DNA of 64,000 nucleotides from Straminergon stramineum (Eukaryota > Streptophyta > Bryopsida > Hypnales > Calliergonaceae), in NCBI GenBank assembly GCA_963920665.1, contig OY987265.1:5461001-5525000 (forward strand), given 5' to 3'. The translations under genes and the position numbers were made by a program. Shown here piece by piece: positions 35,401-46,982 of this stretch (positions within the stretch are counted from its first letter, which is position 1; each line of letters starts with the position of its first letter). The notes beneath the pieces were generated by a model, which was not told where the DNA came from, did not search any database, and saw only the letters and a program-made list of their open reading frames with translations.

Positions 35401-35946
35401 AGTTGCTGACAATGGAGATCTGCGGACGCCAAGTATTCTATGAGAAGCGTGGCCTTAATCACCGTTACTGAGTCGAGATGACCATATTCTTCGCCTCCTC
35501 GATCGAATTAGAACAGTTTTCAACCATGAAGCCCTGGCTAGCTCAGAGGCACCTGAAAGTAGCCAGACACACATCACATAATTTCTGTGAGCTTTAGCGT
35601 CTGATCTGCCGTACAGATTCAGAGAAAGAATGGAGAAGGGTTTCCTGAATGAGTCTGAAGGAAGAATATTTCGAAGAAGCTTCAAAAGTCCTCCGACAAT
35701 CCAGGCAAACTCTGTCGAACGAGTGTCAGGCAGTAATCAACCAGTCAGTTGAAGGGACTTCAATTCGAATGCATCTCAAGCTTCAAAATCTTCAAGGGGA
35801 CTAGTACGACACTTCAAAAAATCGTGTTGTTCATATTTCGGTAACAACCTGCAATCAAGGAGCAGGAATTTCGAAGCCTGACATCCTGCCATGTAAAGTT
35901 TGAATGCAGCAGGACGAATTGATCAGACTTGTAACATACATTTCAG
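35401..35946. other. Upstream flank of the matrixin gene
   Basis: No supportable gene. Moderate GC, no terminal repeats seen. Confidence 0.3.
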
Positions 35947-36790
35947 AGAAATTTAACCGGGATTCAAATGAAGAAGGCCCCCGTATTCACGAGAAGATCA
36001 GTGGAAGATCAGCCGAAGATTCGACTATCTCCTAAAGGCAAAAGAGTGCACAGGGCATCCAAGGAGACGACGTGCCCATCCTTACGAGGTAGCTCAACTT
36101 CCAGTGGCTATCACCGGATATTCCGAGCATAAATCTGACTAGCTCCTGCTTGGAAGATAAGATCACCCGAACAAGCCAAGGAGCTAATCTACGATCGAGA
36201 GGCTCTGTCCCTGTACAATACCACGGGCTCTCTTATCGAGTGTGATCCTACTCAAACTTCGTCCCCAACTGCAAATGCAATTGCAAAGCCTCCTCCCCTA
36301 CTGAACCCTTCAGAGCTAGAAGAGTATCAATTGCATCCGATCTGCAGGACTTGTATCAATAGGCCATGGATGTAGAGAAAGATGTAGCTCATAACCTTCC
36401 TTAAAATTGGGAGTACAAGACGTGCTTATTATCAGAGTAATGGAGTGAGGCTGCCGAAGTCTTCGGAGGAGCCCAAGTTTATAGTAAACGAGGAGGGAGC
36501 CAATTCAAGGGGGACGGGGTTGCAACTGCCATACCTGCCAACCACCTCAGCGGTTACCTCAGTTCAGCAGATTTCCAACGTGGTTCGTCCGCTCCCGTGG
36601 AACCTGCAGGCCCACCAGAATCCATGGTCCACACCTGGAAAACTGAAATGTTGGGTGAAACAAGAGACAGTGAGTCCTCTCCTGCCACAGCAATTCAAAA
36701 TGTTAGATCCGGAAAATTGTATTGTTGTGGATATAGGAAACAATGACACGAAGGTTACAGCAGTTGAAATGGGTTGTTTTTTTATTAAAA
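35947..36790 (+). pseudogene. Coding-like relic or unresolved multi-exon gene
   Basis: Several coding-looking frames follow one another. After a TTTCAG site, an ATG at about 35968 opens about 54 codons (VEDQPKIRLSPKGKRVHRAS) ending in a stop. Another frame reads KELIYDREALSLYNTTGS and later LLNPSELEEYQLHP, then stops near 36373. A third, from 36445, reads SSEEPKFIVNEEGANSRG, VRPLPWNLQAHQNPW and ENCIVVDIGNNDTKVTAVE before AT-rich sequence begins at about 36780. No canonical splice pair joins them convincingly, so I treat it as decayed. No family recognised. The right edge abuts dispersed repeat C at about 36790. Confidence 0.4.
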
Positions 36791-37000
36791 TACAAGTATG
36801 TGTTCTTTTGCTGGATGTTGTTGGAAGTCAAAATGGGATTCTAGATTCTCTAAGCATGCATTTTTTGGACACCCTATGAATAAACTATAAATGATCAAAG
36901 TGTTGAAAATAGGTGTCTTCAAACTTTAGACTCTAGATTCCTGTGAAAATAGGTTGTACATTTTATATAGGATTTTGTAGGGGATAATTTTAGAAGATGG
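36790..37000 (+). repeat. Dispersed repeat C, copy 1
   Basis: Shares ordered blocks with 43500-43720: TTGTTGGAAGTCAAAATGGG against TTGTTGGATTTTGATGGAGG, TCTCTAAGCATGCATTTTT against TCTCTGAGCATGCACTTTT, and AAAGTGTTGAAAATAGGTG against AAAGTATTGAACAAAGGTG. Ends not defined. Confidence 0.5.
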
Positions 37001-38700
37001 TGTAATTACCTCATTCACAAGGTTTTTGTATGTTTTTTATGTGGTTTTCCAATCTAGTAGGTCAATAGTTGGATAAATTGGCTTATTTGTCTAGCATTTG
37101 GAGATTGGAATGCTAATTTGAAGAACTTGATTTTCATCGAGGATTCAATTTATTGCAAGTGAAAGGCCTTGTCACATAGACTTATATTTAAGAGAGTTTT
37201 GTTTGAGGGGTAATGTAGATTTGGAGTTCTTGAAGAAAAATGAATTAAGGTTTAAGAAAGACCCAAACACAAGATCATCATTTTTGCAAGTTTTCTTTTT
37301 CTTCCCATCTTTAAGTGAATTGATTCATAACCTTGCACAAAAATCATAAGGCAACCAATTAACTAAGGTAGTCACAATGCTAAAGAATATACCAACAAAA
37401 TTGATATATTTCAGCATATTTGAATGTATTCATATCTTTTGTGTAGCTCCAACTACAAGCTCTTGAAAACACTCATTATCACCTATAGAATGAATGTCAA
37501 CTCTCCTAGGGGGTAAGAATTAACTACTATCCTAGTTATTGTAATAGTAACAAGTTAATAAATATCATATTCTTGTACTTCAATTACATTGTTTTTTCAA
37601 TGTAAATCAAGTTTTCTTCAAAGTAGCACTCGAATCCCAAACATTAAGCATTCAATCCATCCATTCTAATGTTAGTCAACTAAACAATATATTGATAATC
37701 AAACCAAAATACATTGAAACCTTGTACATTGTGACTTTGTATTTATTGTAACTTTCCAAAACACAATTTATCTATAATTTGGCTCCTTGATTAGATTGAA
37801 AGGATTGTATAACTTTAGCATGAACCCCAAAGGATGAAAGCCTTGCAACATAGTATCCAATTTCAGTGCAAGAGGTGAAAACTTATATACACAAGTGACT
37901 AATTTGGATTATTTTGTTCAAAAATAGTAAAATCTAATGTTGACAACAAAACTTGTATTTCAATTCAAATGGGTAGCTTTTGATGAACCATGAACAAACA
38001 TTCACAAACTAAATTGTTAGAGAAGTTATATTCAGACTACCAACATATTTATCATTATACATGTTTTCATGCTCCTAGTTTATTTAGATACTTCTTATTT
38101 CTTTAATGTCAACCAACCTACTATACTTGCTTGTGTGGACCTTATCATGAATAATAGCACGTACCTAACCAACACCACACAGCTAAGTATGAACACCTTA
38201 GGTCCAACTACAAATTCAAAAATGAATCAAGATATTTGAAATACTCTAATTCTTTGGCATGGATCTTGGGCTCAAGAAGGAAAACATTTGTACAATAGAA
38301 GACTTTTACATTGTCCATTTAAAAAATAATTCTACATTTGGCCAAACAAGAAAATAATATGCTTTTAGTTATACTATAATTACAAGCCATGCAAGGCCTC
38401 CAACACCTTGACTTCAATCTTTGTTATATTTCCTAAGTATATTGTAGAAAAGTGTCTTGTAAATTCTTACTTAAAAGGAATCTAAATATCTAGAAAGAAA
38501 TGTTCTCTTAAAAGATAAAAGGATGTAACTTGCATGGCTCACACAAATGATGGTTATTTGCTTTGGGCAGACATTCTTGGGTAGTCACTCATGTAAGCTT
38601 GTATATGCAATGTTATGGTTGAAATTCTCTATTCTACTTTATAAAAAAATATTTCGAAAAATGATTTCTCCATATTTTCAGTTTCAGAAACTATTTCTAG
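37001..38700. other. Gene-free AT-rich spacer
   Basis: No supportable gene, terminal repeat or RNA structure seen. Probably decayed repeat sequence. Confidence 0.4.
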
Positions 38701-39644
38701 AAATATTTTGATGAAGCTACTATTCTTTAATCTAAGTCCAAATTCTGGATGGACAATCAAATGGTTTATATTCGATGCATTTAATTACAAAAGGGAATAT
38801 TAGACCGCTCATTGCTCTTTGAAAGCCGTCCGCACAGTGAACGCTTTTATGTTCCAGTATCGTGTCTGGGCAATTTTTAGAACACTTCACTATCCATTTG
38901 AGCTTCTGCATGATTCGGTGCAATTGCAGTCAACCACAGCACAGCTACAGTAAGGACAGCAAGCGGTCAAGACTCCAGAATGCAATAAACCACCCCGCAG
39001 GACATGGAAGTCAATACTGCTACTACCTTACCAATGTCCTGCAGTCCTGCTTGCATCCGTGGTGATTGTACTGTACAGGTTGTAACACACAATATAAGAT
39101 GGAAACCGTCACAGATGAGCATTTCACAGACACACGTATGCAGCTACAATTCAGTTTTGATGGGTACACTATTCCAAAAGAACATCTGGAAAAGATCACT
39201 TATTTAATAAAGAATAGAGTAGCGATGTGCGAATACCTCTGATGCTGATCCATTGGGGCAACAGTAATCTGGCGTATATAATAACCACTAATATGCACAA
39301 GCTCTACACTATCAACCTGGCTCTCTCAAAGAGCTCAGACAGCACATTCCAAGTCAAGGCGTGACAGGAAGATGCAGCTACCTGCAGGGTACAGCAACCT
39401 CCAATTCCATACCTGTTGCCCTCGGGAGCAATATACTTCTCCCACATTGGGCGCTTGTCAAGGAGCAAGAATATGTGATATTACACACATCTGAACGGAC
39501 ACAAAAACCTGTGGCTCTTGTTTCGGGAGCAGGCTCTACGGTGAGGGAGGCACACTCTTGGTGTGAGCTTGCACTCTCAGCAAGTAGCAGCTTCCAGATA
39601 TGATATAAACCAAGCCCTTCGCCTATATGCTTGAATCGGTGACA
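38701..39644. other. 3' flank of the minus-strand gene at 39645-40923
   Basis: Base composition rises at about 38800. Short frames on both strands look like chance. It may include the 3' untranslated region of the gene that stops at 39645. Confidence 0.35.
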
Positions 39645-40923
39645 TCACAGTGCTTGGAGAGTGCAGTCTTCATTGCCTGAGTCTCTTGCAAACTCAATCA
39701 GCTCCACTGCATTCTTGTTGCACGTTTTCTGAGGCAAAATTTTCCAAAAAAAATTCAAAAACCTTTTCCGCTGAAGCTCGCTTTGCTTCATGTCGCCGTC
39801 GGCACTGCTGTGCACCCATTCTGGATCTGCATCCTTCAGAACGAGACTTGCTCGTATTGTGTGATCCTTTTCGCATTTCTGTTCACAGCAACATCAGGGG
39901 TCAGACACTGAGATTCATGTTTCCATATAAGAATCCGGCATTGGAACCTCTCTGCCGAAAGCAAGCTTTTCTCGAATCCTCCAACCGAGAGAAACGTCAC
40001 GACATACTTCATGTACAGTAAAGGTAGAGGATACTAAACCCATTGGGACCCTGATCCCGTCCCCTGTTCTGACCCCTGTTACCAACAACAACATATCTAT
40101 TCACACTCTTGGTTGGACTCATTAGCAAGTGGTGTAAGCATGACATGGCTAAATGTCTATAACCACTTATTCATAATGGAGTTGTGTACAGTCACTTGTA
40201 GTGGTCTACAACCTCTCACTTCAAAATTGCATGAGAAATTCATGCACAGCGATAAAAATTTGATCGAAAGAGAGCTTGGCTCTTTGTACCCAAACTGATC
40301 TCTTCACAGCTCTATAGTGATCTCCCAATGAAAGCGCACTCCTACATATTGGTTTAAATCCTTAAGGTGACTCAGATAGAATACCCTACCTTACTGCCCT
40401 TCATTCTTTATGTGTCCACGTCAGAACCAGAGACTGGAACCTCTCTGCCCTAATCAAGCCTATTCCCCAATCCCATAACCGAAACACTTCATGGCATAAT
40501 TCATATAGTAGCGCCAAGTTTCTAACCAATTGCCAAATTACCACCAACAGAATCATCAACAACCAGTTCCAAAACTCCGCATCTAGGTCTACGAGACCAT
40601 CACCAACGCTACCACAAAACAAGCGCTCTTACTCTCAAATTGTACTGCCAAAAGAATAGAAACAATACCTCGACACGCTTGGTCTGCCTCCACTCACTCG
40701 GCAATTCCTTCGATCCATCAGGCCCCTCCCAATTGAACACACCATTCAGATTCTCCACGCCACGAAACGTATCAGCCACAGGCTCCATCTCGTCTCCCAC
40801 TTCCAATTGCAAATTACTCTCCTCCACGAACTGACCCACATCCGTCAAGCTCGAACCTTCAGGATCCGCATACACTTTGCTCTCAGGCTCCCGGAACCCG
40901 CTACAGCACCACTTCGTCCCCAT
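39645..40923 (-). CDS. Unrecognised protein; first and last exons clear, middle uncertain
   Basis: The first exon 40923-40669 (85 codons, phase 0, GAG then GTATTG donor) starts MGTKWCCSGFREPESK and contains an acidic stretch and NGVFNWEGPDGSKELP. The last exon 39878-39645 begins after a TGAACAG acceptor and encodes 77 residues: KCEKDHTIRASLVLKDADPE, later AVELIEFARDSGNEDCTLQAL, then a stop. One possible middle exon near 40297-40223 reads FGYKEPSSLSIKFLSLC and would keep phase, but its acceptor lacks a pyrimidine tract. The intervening sequence holds a local duplication (39941-40020 resembles 40434-40510), consistent with intron. No domain recognised. It may instead be two unrelated exons of a larger gene. 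Confidence 0.5.
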
Positions 40924-41525
40924 GCCTGGTCTATTTTAGGGTTTGACGGAGCACTCGAGCTGCTCACGGACAATAGTCACACAATACTTTGACAAAACTG
41001 TGACCAGGAAAATCCACAAATTGGGATCGTTTGGAATCGGAAGATCAAGTGGAGAATCGATTCTCAATCGCGTAATCCTGAGAAAGCTAGAGAACGATGG
41101 TCCATTAATTTGCCATAGCCAGGACGACTCTGTCAATGAAATTGCCGGCACCGCGTTGGGGGAAATTGTGACCTAATAACAGAGATCGTCTGTCTGGAAA
41201 AATGCCTACCAATTGCCGACTGGTGGGAATACTATCTTCTACATTGCGTCAATTGCTTGCGTGACGGGCGCGGGGCGCTAGTGCGCCGCAAATGCAAGTG
41301 AGCCGCCCGCGATTCCTGTGGCGTGAGGGGAGTTTTCGGGAGTTTTGCCAAATGGCTGCCGGCTTGGAGCCAGGGCCGTCATTCCTTGAGCGTGGGTGAT
41401 TTTACACAGAAATTTGCCCGTTCAGGCATCTACTGAACTCCACCCATAATCAACGCTGCCCAAAGTGCGACACCTACTTTTGGACCTACATTTGGACCAA
41501 GAATTGAACCTATGGTAGTGTGCTC
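40924..41525. other. Upstream region of the 39.6-40.9 kb gene
   Basis: GC-richer and CpG-containing from 40930 to 41400, as expected of a promoter and leader. Short frames on both strands overlap and do not look coding. No TATA box chosen. Confidence 0.35.
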
Positions 41526-41529
41526 TTAA

Positions 41530-41753
41530 CCCTTAAAGGACGGGTTGGTGACTGTGGAAATCAACCCTTTTGGAATCGTATGACATCAACTACTTTAAAA
41601 AAATTGAAAATACTCATTGGAGGTCAAACTATTGTAGAAGATTTCCCCTTTTCTACCCTTAATTCCAATGATGAATAGTTGCACTTCTTGTCCTACACAA
41701 GAGAATTATTTCTCATTCATCAGACAAAAAACTTCCGTCACATCATTTATGGG
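41530..41753. mobile_element. TTAA-flanked MITE, family A, copy 5 (inverse orientation)
   Basis: A 224-bp element between TTAA (41526-41529) and TTAA (41754-41757). It starts CCCTTAAAGGACGGGTTGG and ends ATTTATGGG. The interior is the reverse complement of the copies at 27621 and 44781 (AATACTCATTGGAGGTCAAA, AATTCCAATGATGAATAGTT). Confidence 0.8.
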
Positions 41754-41757
41754 TTAA

Positions 41758-41876
41758 CCTTGTAAAGACACCAATCCCCATGGCCAAGGTAGATACTAAA
41801 ATTTTCTGATTTTTGGATCAATAGGTGCATTTTCTTTTTCTACACTCAATACTGAAGTCATCCATTGGACCATTGG
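41758..41876. other. Short spacer after family A copy 5
   Basis: Begins CCTTGTAAAG right after the TTAA, much as the sequence after the copy at 27621 begins CCTTGAAG. Otherwise nothing recognised. Confidence 0.25.
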
Positions 41877-42190
41877 ACCATTTTGGTTTGAAGCGTCCTC
41901 ATTGGATTAAAGCGACCTTTTAAGAATTGATTGCATTTGAAGGGAAGCTAAACTCTTTGAAATAATTTTTAGTAAATTTTCACATGAAGAAAAATGGAAT
42001 TGGCATCTAATCCAAGTCGTTCATATTTTTTGGACCTTCCTAGAATAAGTTTCGAATTTCTAAAGTTGAAATGTAGTGATAACTAAAAGTGATCCCCTCT
42101 TGAAATGTACACTATTGGTACATTGAAGAAAACAAAATGTATCTATGAATTGGAGGCTACTTCTAAAGCATAGTCACTTTCACAACATAC
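41877..42190. mobile_element. Decayed relative of the 326-bp TA-flanked MITE
   Basis: Matches the paired copies at 59367 and 59800 in order: GAAATAATTTTTAGTAAATTTTC, AATTGGCATCTAATCCAAG, TTCATATTTTTTGGA and GAAATGTACACTATTGGTACA. The AGGTAGG termini are not preserved. Confidence 0.55.
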
Positions 42191-42266
42191 TACCTTACAT
42201 TTGGACCAAAAAGCGTCACTTTTTCTTTCCCAATAAATACACACTAGAAATATGAAAGTCTATATG

Positions 42267-42545
42267 AGAGCATCTGCAAAGGCACTTGTCAAATTTTATA
42301 TCTATTTTTGAAGAACCCTATAAAATCTTGTCCCCCATCCATACTCACCAAATGTGCACTATCAATAGTCAATTAATCAATCACCAAGTGGAATACAAGA
42401 TAAAGCTCACTACATTTAGGATGAATATTGATTTTAGGCGGGTCATTGTTTGACTTACTAGGATTGTTTGCCATGAGAAAATTTGGTAGGGATTGGAGGA
42501 TTTGTCATCCAAGTTTAGCACATGTTGGTGTAGATGCTTTTAAGA
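42267..42545. mobile_element. MITE with GAGCATCT-type termini
   Basis: The left end AGAGCATCTGCAAAGGCA pairs with the right end (reverse complement AAAGCATCTACACCAACATG). About 280 bp, non-coding. The terminal motif is shared with the element at 53002-53670. The target duplication is unclear. Confidence 0.45.
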
Positions 42546-42676
42546 GCCAATTGTTGGTTTGGGGGCATTGGGAGATAGTACTTTGAAAATCCATAACTTG
42601 TTCATATTATGCCCAATTAGTGCATATTAGAGTTTATTCATTTACATACACTTTGCTTGTCAAATGTGGATCTATA

Positions 42677-42887
42677 CACTAGTAGAAAACTGTGTTGCAG
42701 TCCACAAAATTCTATTGACACAAATTTGTATTTTCTACCAAAAAATAGAAAATTTGTATTGGGTGCAATGCAACTTTCTGTTTCTGAAAATTGCATTGCA
42801 GCCAACGCAAATTTTCTGTTTTTGAGTAGAAAACACAAATTCACCTTAGTTGAATTTTGTTGACTGCATCACAATTTTCTACTAGTG
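42677..42887. mobile_element. CACTA-type MITE, full-length fold-back
   Basis: A 211-bp element between ATA (42674-42676) and ATA (42888-42890), the 3-bp duplication expected of CACTA transposons. The ends are CACTAGTAGAAAACTGTGTT and its near-perfect complement. The interior is also palindromic (TAGAAAATTTGTATTGGGTG against its complement), so the two strands carry nearly the same sequence. Confidence 0.85.
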
Positions 42888-42890
42888 ATA

Positions 42891-43499
42891 ATCGACATTG
42901 ATTACAATTGAGTATAGTTACTATTATTAAATATAACCTACTTTTATTGGATCTTATTGGTAACTAAAAGGGGATTCCAACTCACTTTAGCATTCATTAT
43001 TTGAACAAGTTGTGGATTTTCAAAATATAGTCTTTAGGTGTACCCAAAACTAACACTAGTATCTCATAGACTCTCATGTTTTGATTGTGCACATCTTGTG
43101 TAATCAATATATTGGTTTCTATGATGCTCTTTGGTCCAAATGTAATTGTTATATTTTGGACTATGTTGGTAATGGGTGTATATACCTTACCTGACAAAAA
43201 GCCTCAAATGGAAGTGATAAAGATAAGTTAGAAGCACCTCAAATGATCACTTTTTTGCCCATACTAGATAGATGGTCCAAATGATGAAATTTTCCTTGAA
43301 GAATGTTAGCCTCCTAGAAAAAAAATTAATGTAAGTCCTTTCATAGTTTTCGAACACTCACATAATATTTAATTGGTTGCTAGTTTTTAAGAGCTTGTAG
43401 TCATTGTGGGTGAATGAAGGTGGCCATTCAAGCTTCAAATATTGGTGATGCAAAATGGGTGGAGGCACTTTTGGGTGAGTATACCTAAAATTGTCCAAA
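42891..43499. other. Gene-free AT-rich spacer
   Basis: No supportable gene or terminal repeats seen. Confidence 0.35.
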
Positions 43500-43720
43500 T
43501 AAGCATTTTCAGCATGGTTTGTATTATTGATTTACCATATCTAAATTTTTGTTGGATTTTGATGGAGGCAAAAATCAAATTTGAATTCTCTGAGCATGCA
43601 CTTTTGACCCTGCATGAATAAAGTCAATAAAGCATAAATTCTTAAAGTATTGAACAAAGGTGCATCTTAACTCCAAAAGGACCTCTGTCCCCTTGGGAGA
43701 CAATTTGGAGTTTGGATAGG
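43500..43720 (+). repeat. Dispersed repeat C, copy 2
   Basis: Matches 36790-37000 in ordered blocks, including TCTCTGAGCATGCACTTTT and AAAGTATTGAACAAAGGTG. Confidence 0.5.
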
Positions 43721-44151
43721 TTCCTACGAGCTGAATTTTTAATTGATTCTATTGAAACTTTTTTAAGACTTGTAGTTTTGTAAGAGCTTCATGAGTATAT
43801 AATTTTTGTTCTAATTTGATGCAATTAGAGAAGTTATAGACTATTTTAGGCAAATTTCAACTCAAGGAGTAGGCTAGGTAGCCAATATTTTGTTGACTAA
43901 GGCCAAGGGCAAATTCGCAAGTTCTACTAGTTAGAACGATGAAGGCTGGGGTGGGCAATGGGTGAAGGGCTAGGTAAATCCCCTAACATGTCAATGCCCC
44001 TAGAATTTGAAGACCATGACATATATAAGAGCATCCATATAAAGGAGAACCTAGTTTTCATTGCTTTGAAACCAAACTTAAAATTTCAACATGTTGAAAT
44101 CATGACAATGAATTGCAAGAATTACCAAGTTTATATTTGTTAAAATATGAT
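43721..44151. other. Gene-free AT-rich spacer
   Basis: Nothing recognised. Confidence 0.3.
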
Positions 44152-44746
44152 AAGAGAATCTCCTTATAAACATATGGAATGGTAGGAAGTAGAACAACCC
44201 ATGTGGGATATGTAAATCAAGATTAGTAGGAGCTCCTCCGCTCATAGTTAAGTCAAAAGTAGAAATTGTGTTTGAAGTAGAATCTCAAACCTCATTTAAG
44301 CATAGTAGAATACATTTTTTTCATAAAACTTTGCATTAAAAAAAGTTGAGAAGTTAAAATAAATTTCACCTCCCAAAAACCATTTGAGATTTTGATAAGC
44401 CAATCAAAAGTTTTAGAAAGAATTTAGAAAAATTGTTTGTAAATGTAAAAAAAATATCCCTTCAACCCCTCTCTGAAATTTGTCCATAATTTTTTATTGG
44501 AGGCTTCAAATGTCAAACGGATTTTTGAAGATGAAAGTTATTTTGATTTCCCAAAATTTCTTAGTTCAAAGATTTTTGGAAAAATGTATTATATTATGCA
44601 TAAATGAGGTTTGAAATTCTACTTCAAACACAATTCTTACTAGTGACTTAATTATGGGCGGTGGAGCTCCTACTAATCCTAATTACATATCCCATATAGG
44701 TTGTTCTACCTCTTACCATCCCATATGAATACAAAGAGATTCTCTT
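44152..44746. mobile_element. Fold-back element with about 150-bp terminal inverted repeats
   Basis: The outer left end AAGAGAATCTCCTTATAAAC pairs with the outer right end (reverse complement AAGAGAATCTCTTTGTATTC). Pairing continues over ATATGGAATGGTA, AGTAGAACAACCCATGTGG, AGGAGCTCC and TTGTGTTTGAAGTAGAAT to about 44305 and 44598. Long terminal repeats suit a Mutator-like or foldback element. No clean target duplication seen. Confidence 0.65.
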
Positions 44747-44780
44747 CTCACAAGGAAACCCAAAAAAAGTTATGGGTTAA

Positions 44781-45011
44781 CTCATAAACGTTGATTCAGA
44801 TGTTTAGTGTCCGATAGATGACAAAGAATCTCTCTATATTGGACAAACCTACAAACCTACAACTATTCATCCTTGGAATTTTGTGTGGAAGGGTGAGATC
44901 TTCTCCAGTACTTTGACCTCCAATGAGTATTTTTTATTTATTTTTAAATAAATGATGTTACACGATTCCAAAAGGGTTGATTTCCATGGTCACCAATCCA
45001 TTCTTTAAGGG
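44781..45011. mobile_element. TTAA-flanked MITE, family A, copy 6
   Basis: A 231-bp element between TTAA (44777-44780) and TTAA (45012-45015). It ends CCATTCTTTAAGGG. The interior includes CATCCTTGGAATTTTGTG, TTTGACCTCCAATGAGTATT and GGTTGATTTCCATGGTCACC. The left terminus is mutated (CTCATAAACG). Confidence 0.75.
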
Positions 45012-45015
45012 TTAA

Positions 45016-45300
45016 AGGCATTTGGAGAAAACATCAATGAATATAATGATGCTAAATTCAATTATCTCAATGAATAGAAAGTTGAATTCAATTTTTTTAG
45101 TTGAATTTTCAAGCAATGAAACTACTGGATATTGTATGCCCTTTTGGAAATTGTTGCATTATAAGATTTTTTTGGATGTGCTCTATGTCATTTTTTGGCT
45201 TGAAATTTTTCGTAGACATGACTAACAATATATTGTGTATGCTTAATTTTTTAAATTAGAATCTATAGTGCAAAAATTTGCCACAATCAATGGTCAAAGG
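45016..45300 (+). pseudogene. Possible copia gag-pol relic
   Basis: One frame reads YKIFLDVLYV, and after a one-base shift GLKFFVDMTN follows. This recalls the copia block in which Leu-x-Asp-Val-Leu-Tyr-Val-Pro precedes Gly-Leu-Lys. The match is short and broken, so the call is tentative. Confidence 0.3.
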
Positions 45301-45540
45301 CATCTAGAATTGTTGGGCATAGTGAAAAAAAATAACGTTTTTCCTTCAAATGCTTTTATCTTTCAATCCATACGGTCAAATGTTAGGAAATCTTTAGCAC
45401 TTCTTCTTCCACTAGTCTACTACAAGATCCTACAATAAAAAAAAAAATTTTAAACATTTTGTTGAAAATTTCGATGAATGCAATAGTAGGGGTAGTTTTG
45501 AGTAGATTTTCATAAAAAAATGGCCTTGGTCCTTTAGGGG
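45301..45540. mobile_element. Family B relic, copy 4
   Basis: The right end CCTTTAGGGG is followed by TTAT. The sequence CTTCAAATGCTTTTATCTTTC and CTACTACAAGATCCTAC matches the interior of the long family B copies, and AAAAATGGCCTTGG matches copy 2. The left end is lost. Confidence 0.5.
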
Positions 45541-46978
45541 TTATATCAAACCTACACTTCAGAAACATCACAAGTGAAAGATAGGATCAGTACACCCCTA
45601 GCAAGTATTCAATTTTTTCAAAAAATAAAATCTAATAGATGTTTAAAATAGAAATACAAAAGATTCTACCTTACTATATCCTAAAACTTGAAAAAAAGTC
45701 TTTTTTTTTAATTATTTTATTCCAAACTTAAAATAGCTATATTTCTTAGATTTAGTTATATTTTACAATTCACTCCAAAATTTCCGTGTCCAACAAAAAA
45801 ATGAAAACAAGTTATAGTTAGTACCAATTGAAATGAAAATTATATTTGTAAATGATAATTTGATCTTCTACCTTATTTCTTAAAAGTCCATAAAATTAAA
45901 GAAAAAACGAAGATCATAGGATCCTTCCCAAAATTTATTTTTCCTTCAAGGGATTACTAGATTATCTTTTAGGGTTAATGGCTAGAACATTGGTCTAAAT
46001 ATGTTGTGAATAAAGAATTTATTGAAGGTTGCACTACAATCATTTATTCTAATAGTAAGGACTTAAATTTTGTGTTACTATGAATACTACCAAAACAAAT
46101 CTAGAAATTAGTAAAACAAAGTAATATTTCAACTTGTATTAATTTAAAAATTTACAAAGACTATCTATCTTTGGTAAATTATTGTCATTTGCAGTAATGG
46201 GATGAATCAATGTAGTAGAAAGGAGGTCTTGGAGCACCAAGCCCTTCTACTATATGTTGATGCTTAGAGACCACCTTCTTGTTAGTGCTAATTCAACCTC
46301 TATGATTCTTCCTATTAGTCCACAAACACTAATTTACCAACTTCACATTGTTCACAATATATGAAATTGGCACAAACTTAATTGTTATTATGTTGTATTA
46401 GTTCTACCCAACAAATATTCTATAGTGACTCTAATTTTGCATCGACACAGCATAAGGCTTTCATTAATAGGATAAATAAATGTAACTATGCTTCACTCTT
46501 ATAGAGCACGATACTATCAAAAGACCGTACCTTATGATATGCAATTTTTAGAAATATATGTCAAAGAACTAATTGAGGTACATGTTGGAAAGTATCATTG
46601 ATTATTAGGGACTATAGTTCAAGGAGTACCATACAGGTTTGTGACTTCAAAAGTAAATTTTCCAATTCCAAAAATGACTTAAGTAATTAATTAAAATACA
46701 AATCTTAAGAAATCACCAAGATTACAATACAATAGTTTGAACTAAAAAAACATTGTGAAAATTAAGTATATTATATCTATTATTAATTTTATAACGAAAT
46801 TTGGTTTCAAATTTTATTGAAAATTATCATCAGTGAAACAATTGATCTAATTGTATGGTTATGATTTGCAGATAATTTTTTAAAAATATTACTTGAAAAA
46901 CTTCATTAAATTCTTATTCTAAGTTCTATTTTATAATACATTTTCACATTTTTGGAAATTTGGACTCCCCCTTGGTCT
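45541..46978. other. Gene-free AT-rich spacer
   Basis: No supportable gene. Probably decayed retroelement or transposon sequence. Confidence 0.35.
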
Positions 46979-46982
46979 TTAA

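Noticed and set aside
40401..40622. A 73-codon minus-strand hydrophobic frame
   Set aside because: It overlaps the locally duplicated segment and lies in a likely intron; no splice sites support it.
42657..42863. Similar 68-codon frames on both strands
   Set aside because: They are a by-product of the palindromic CACTA MITE, not genes.
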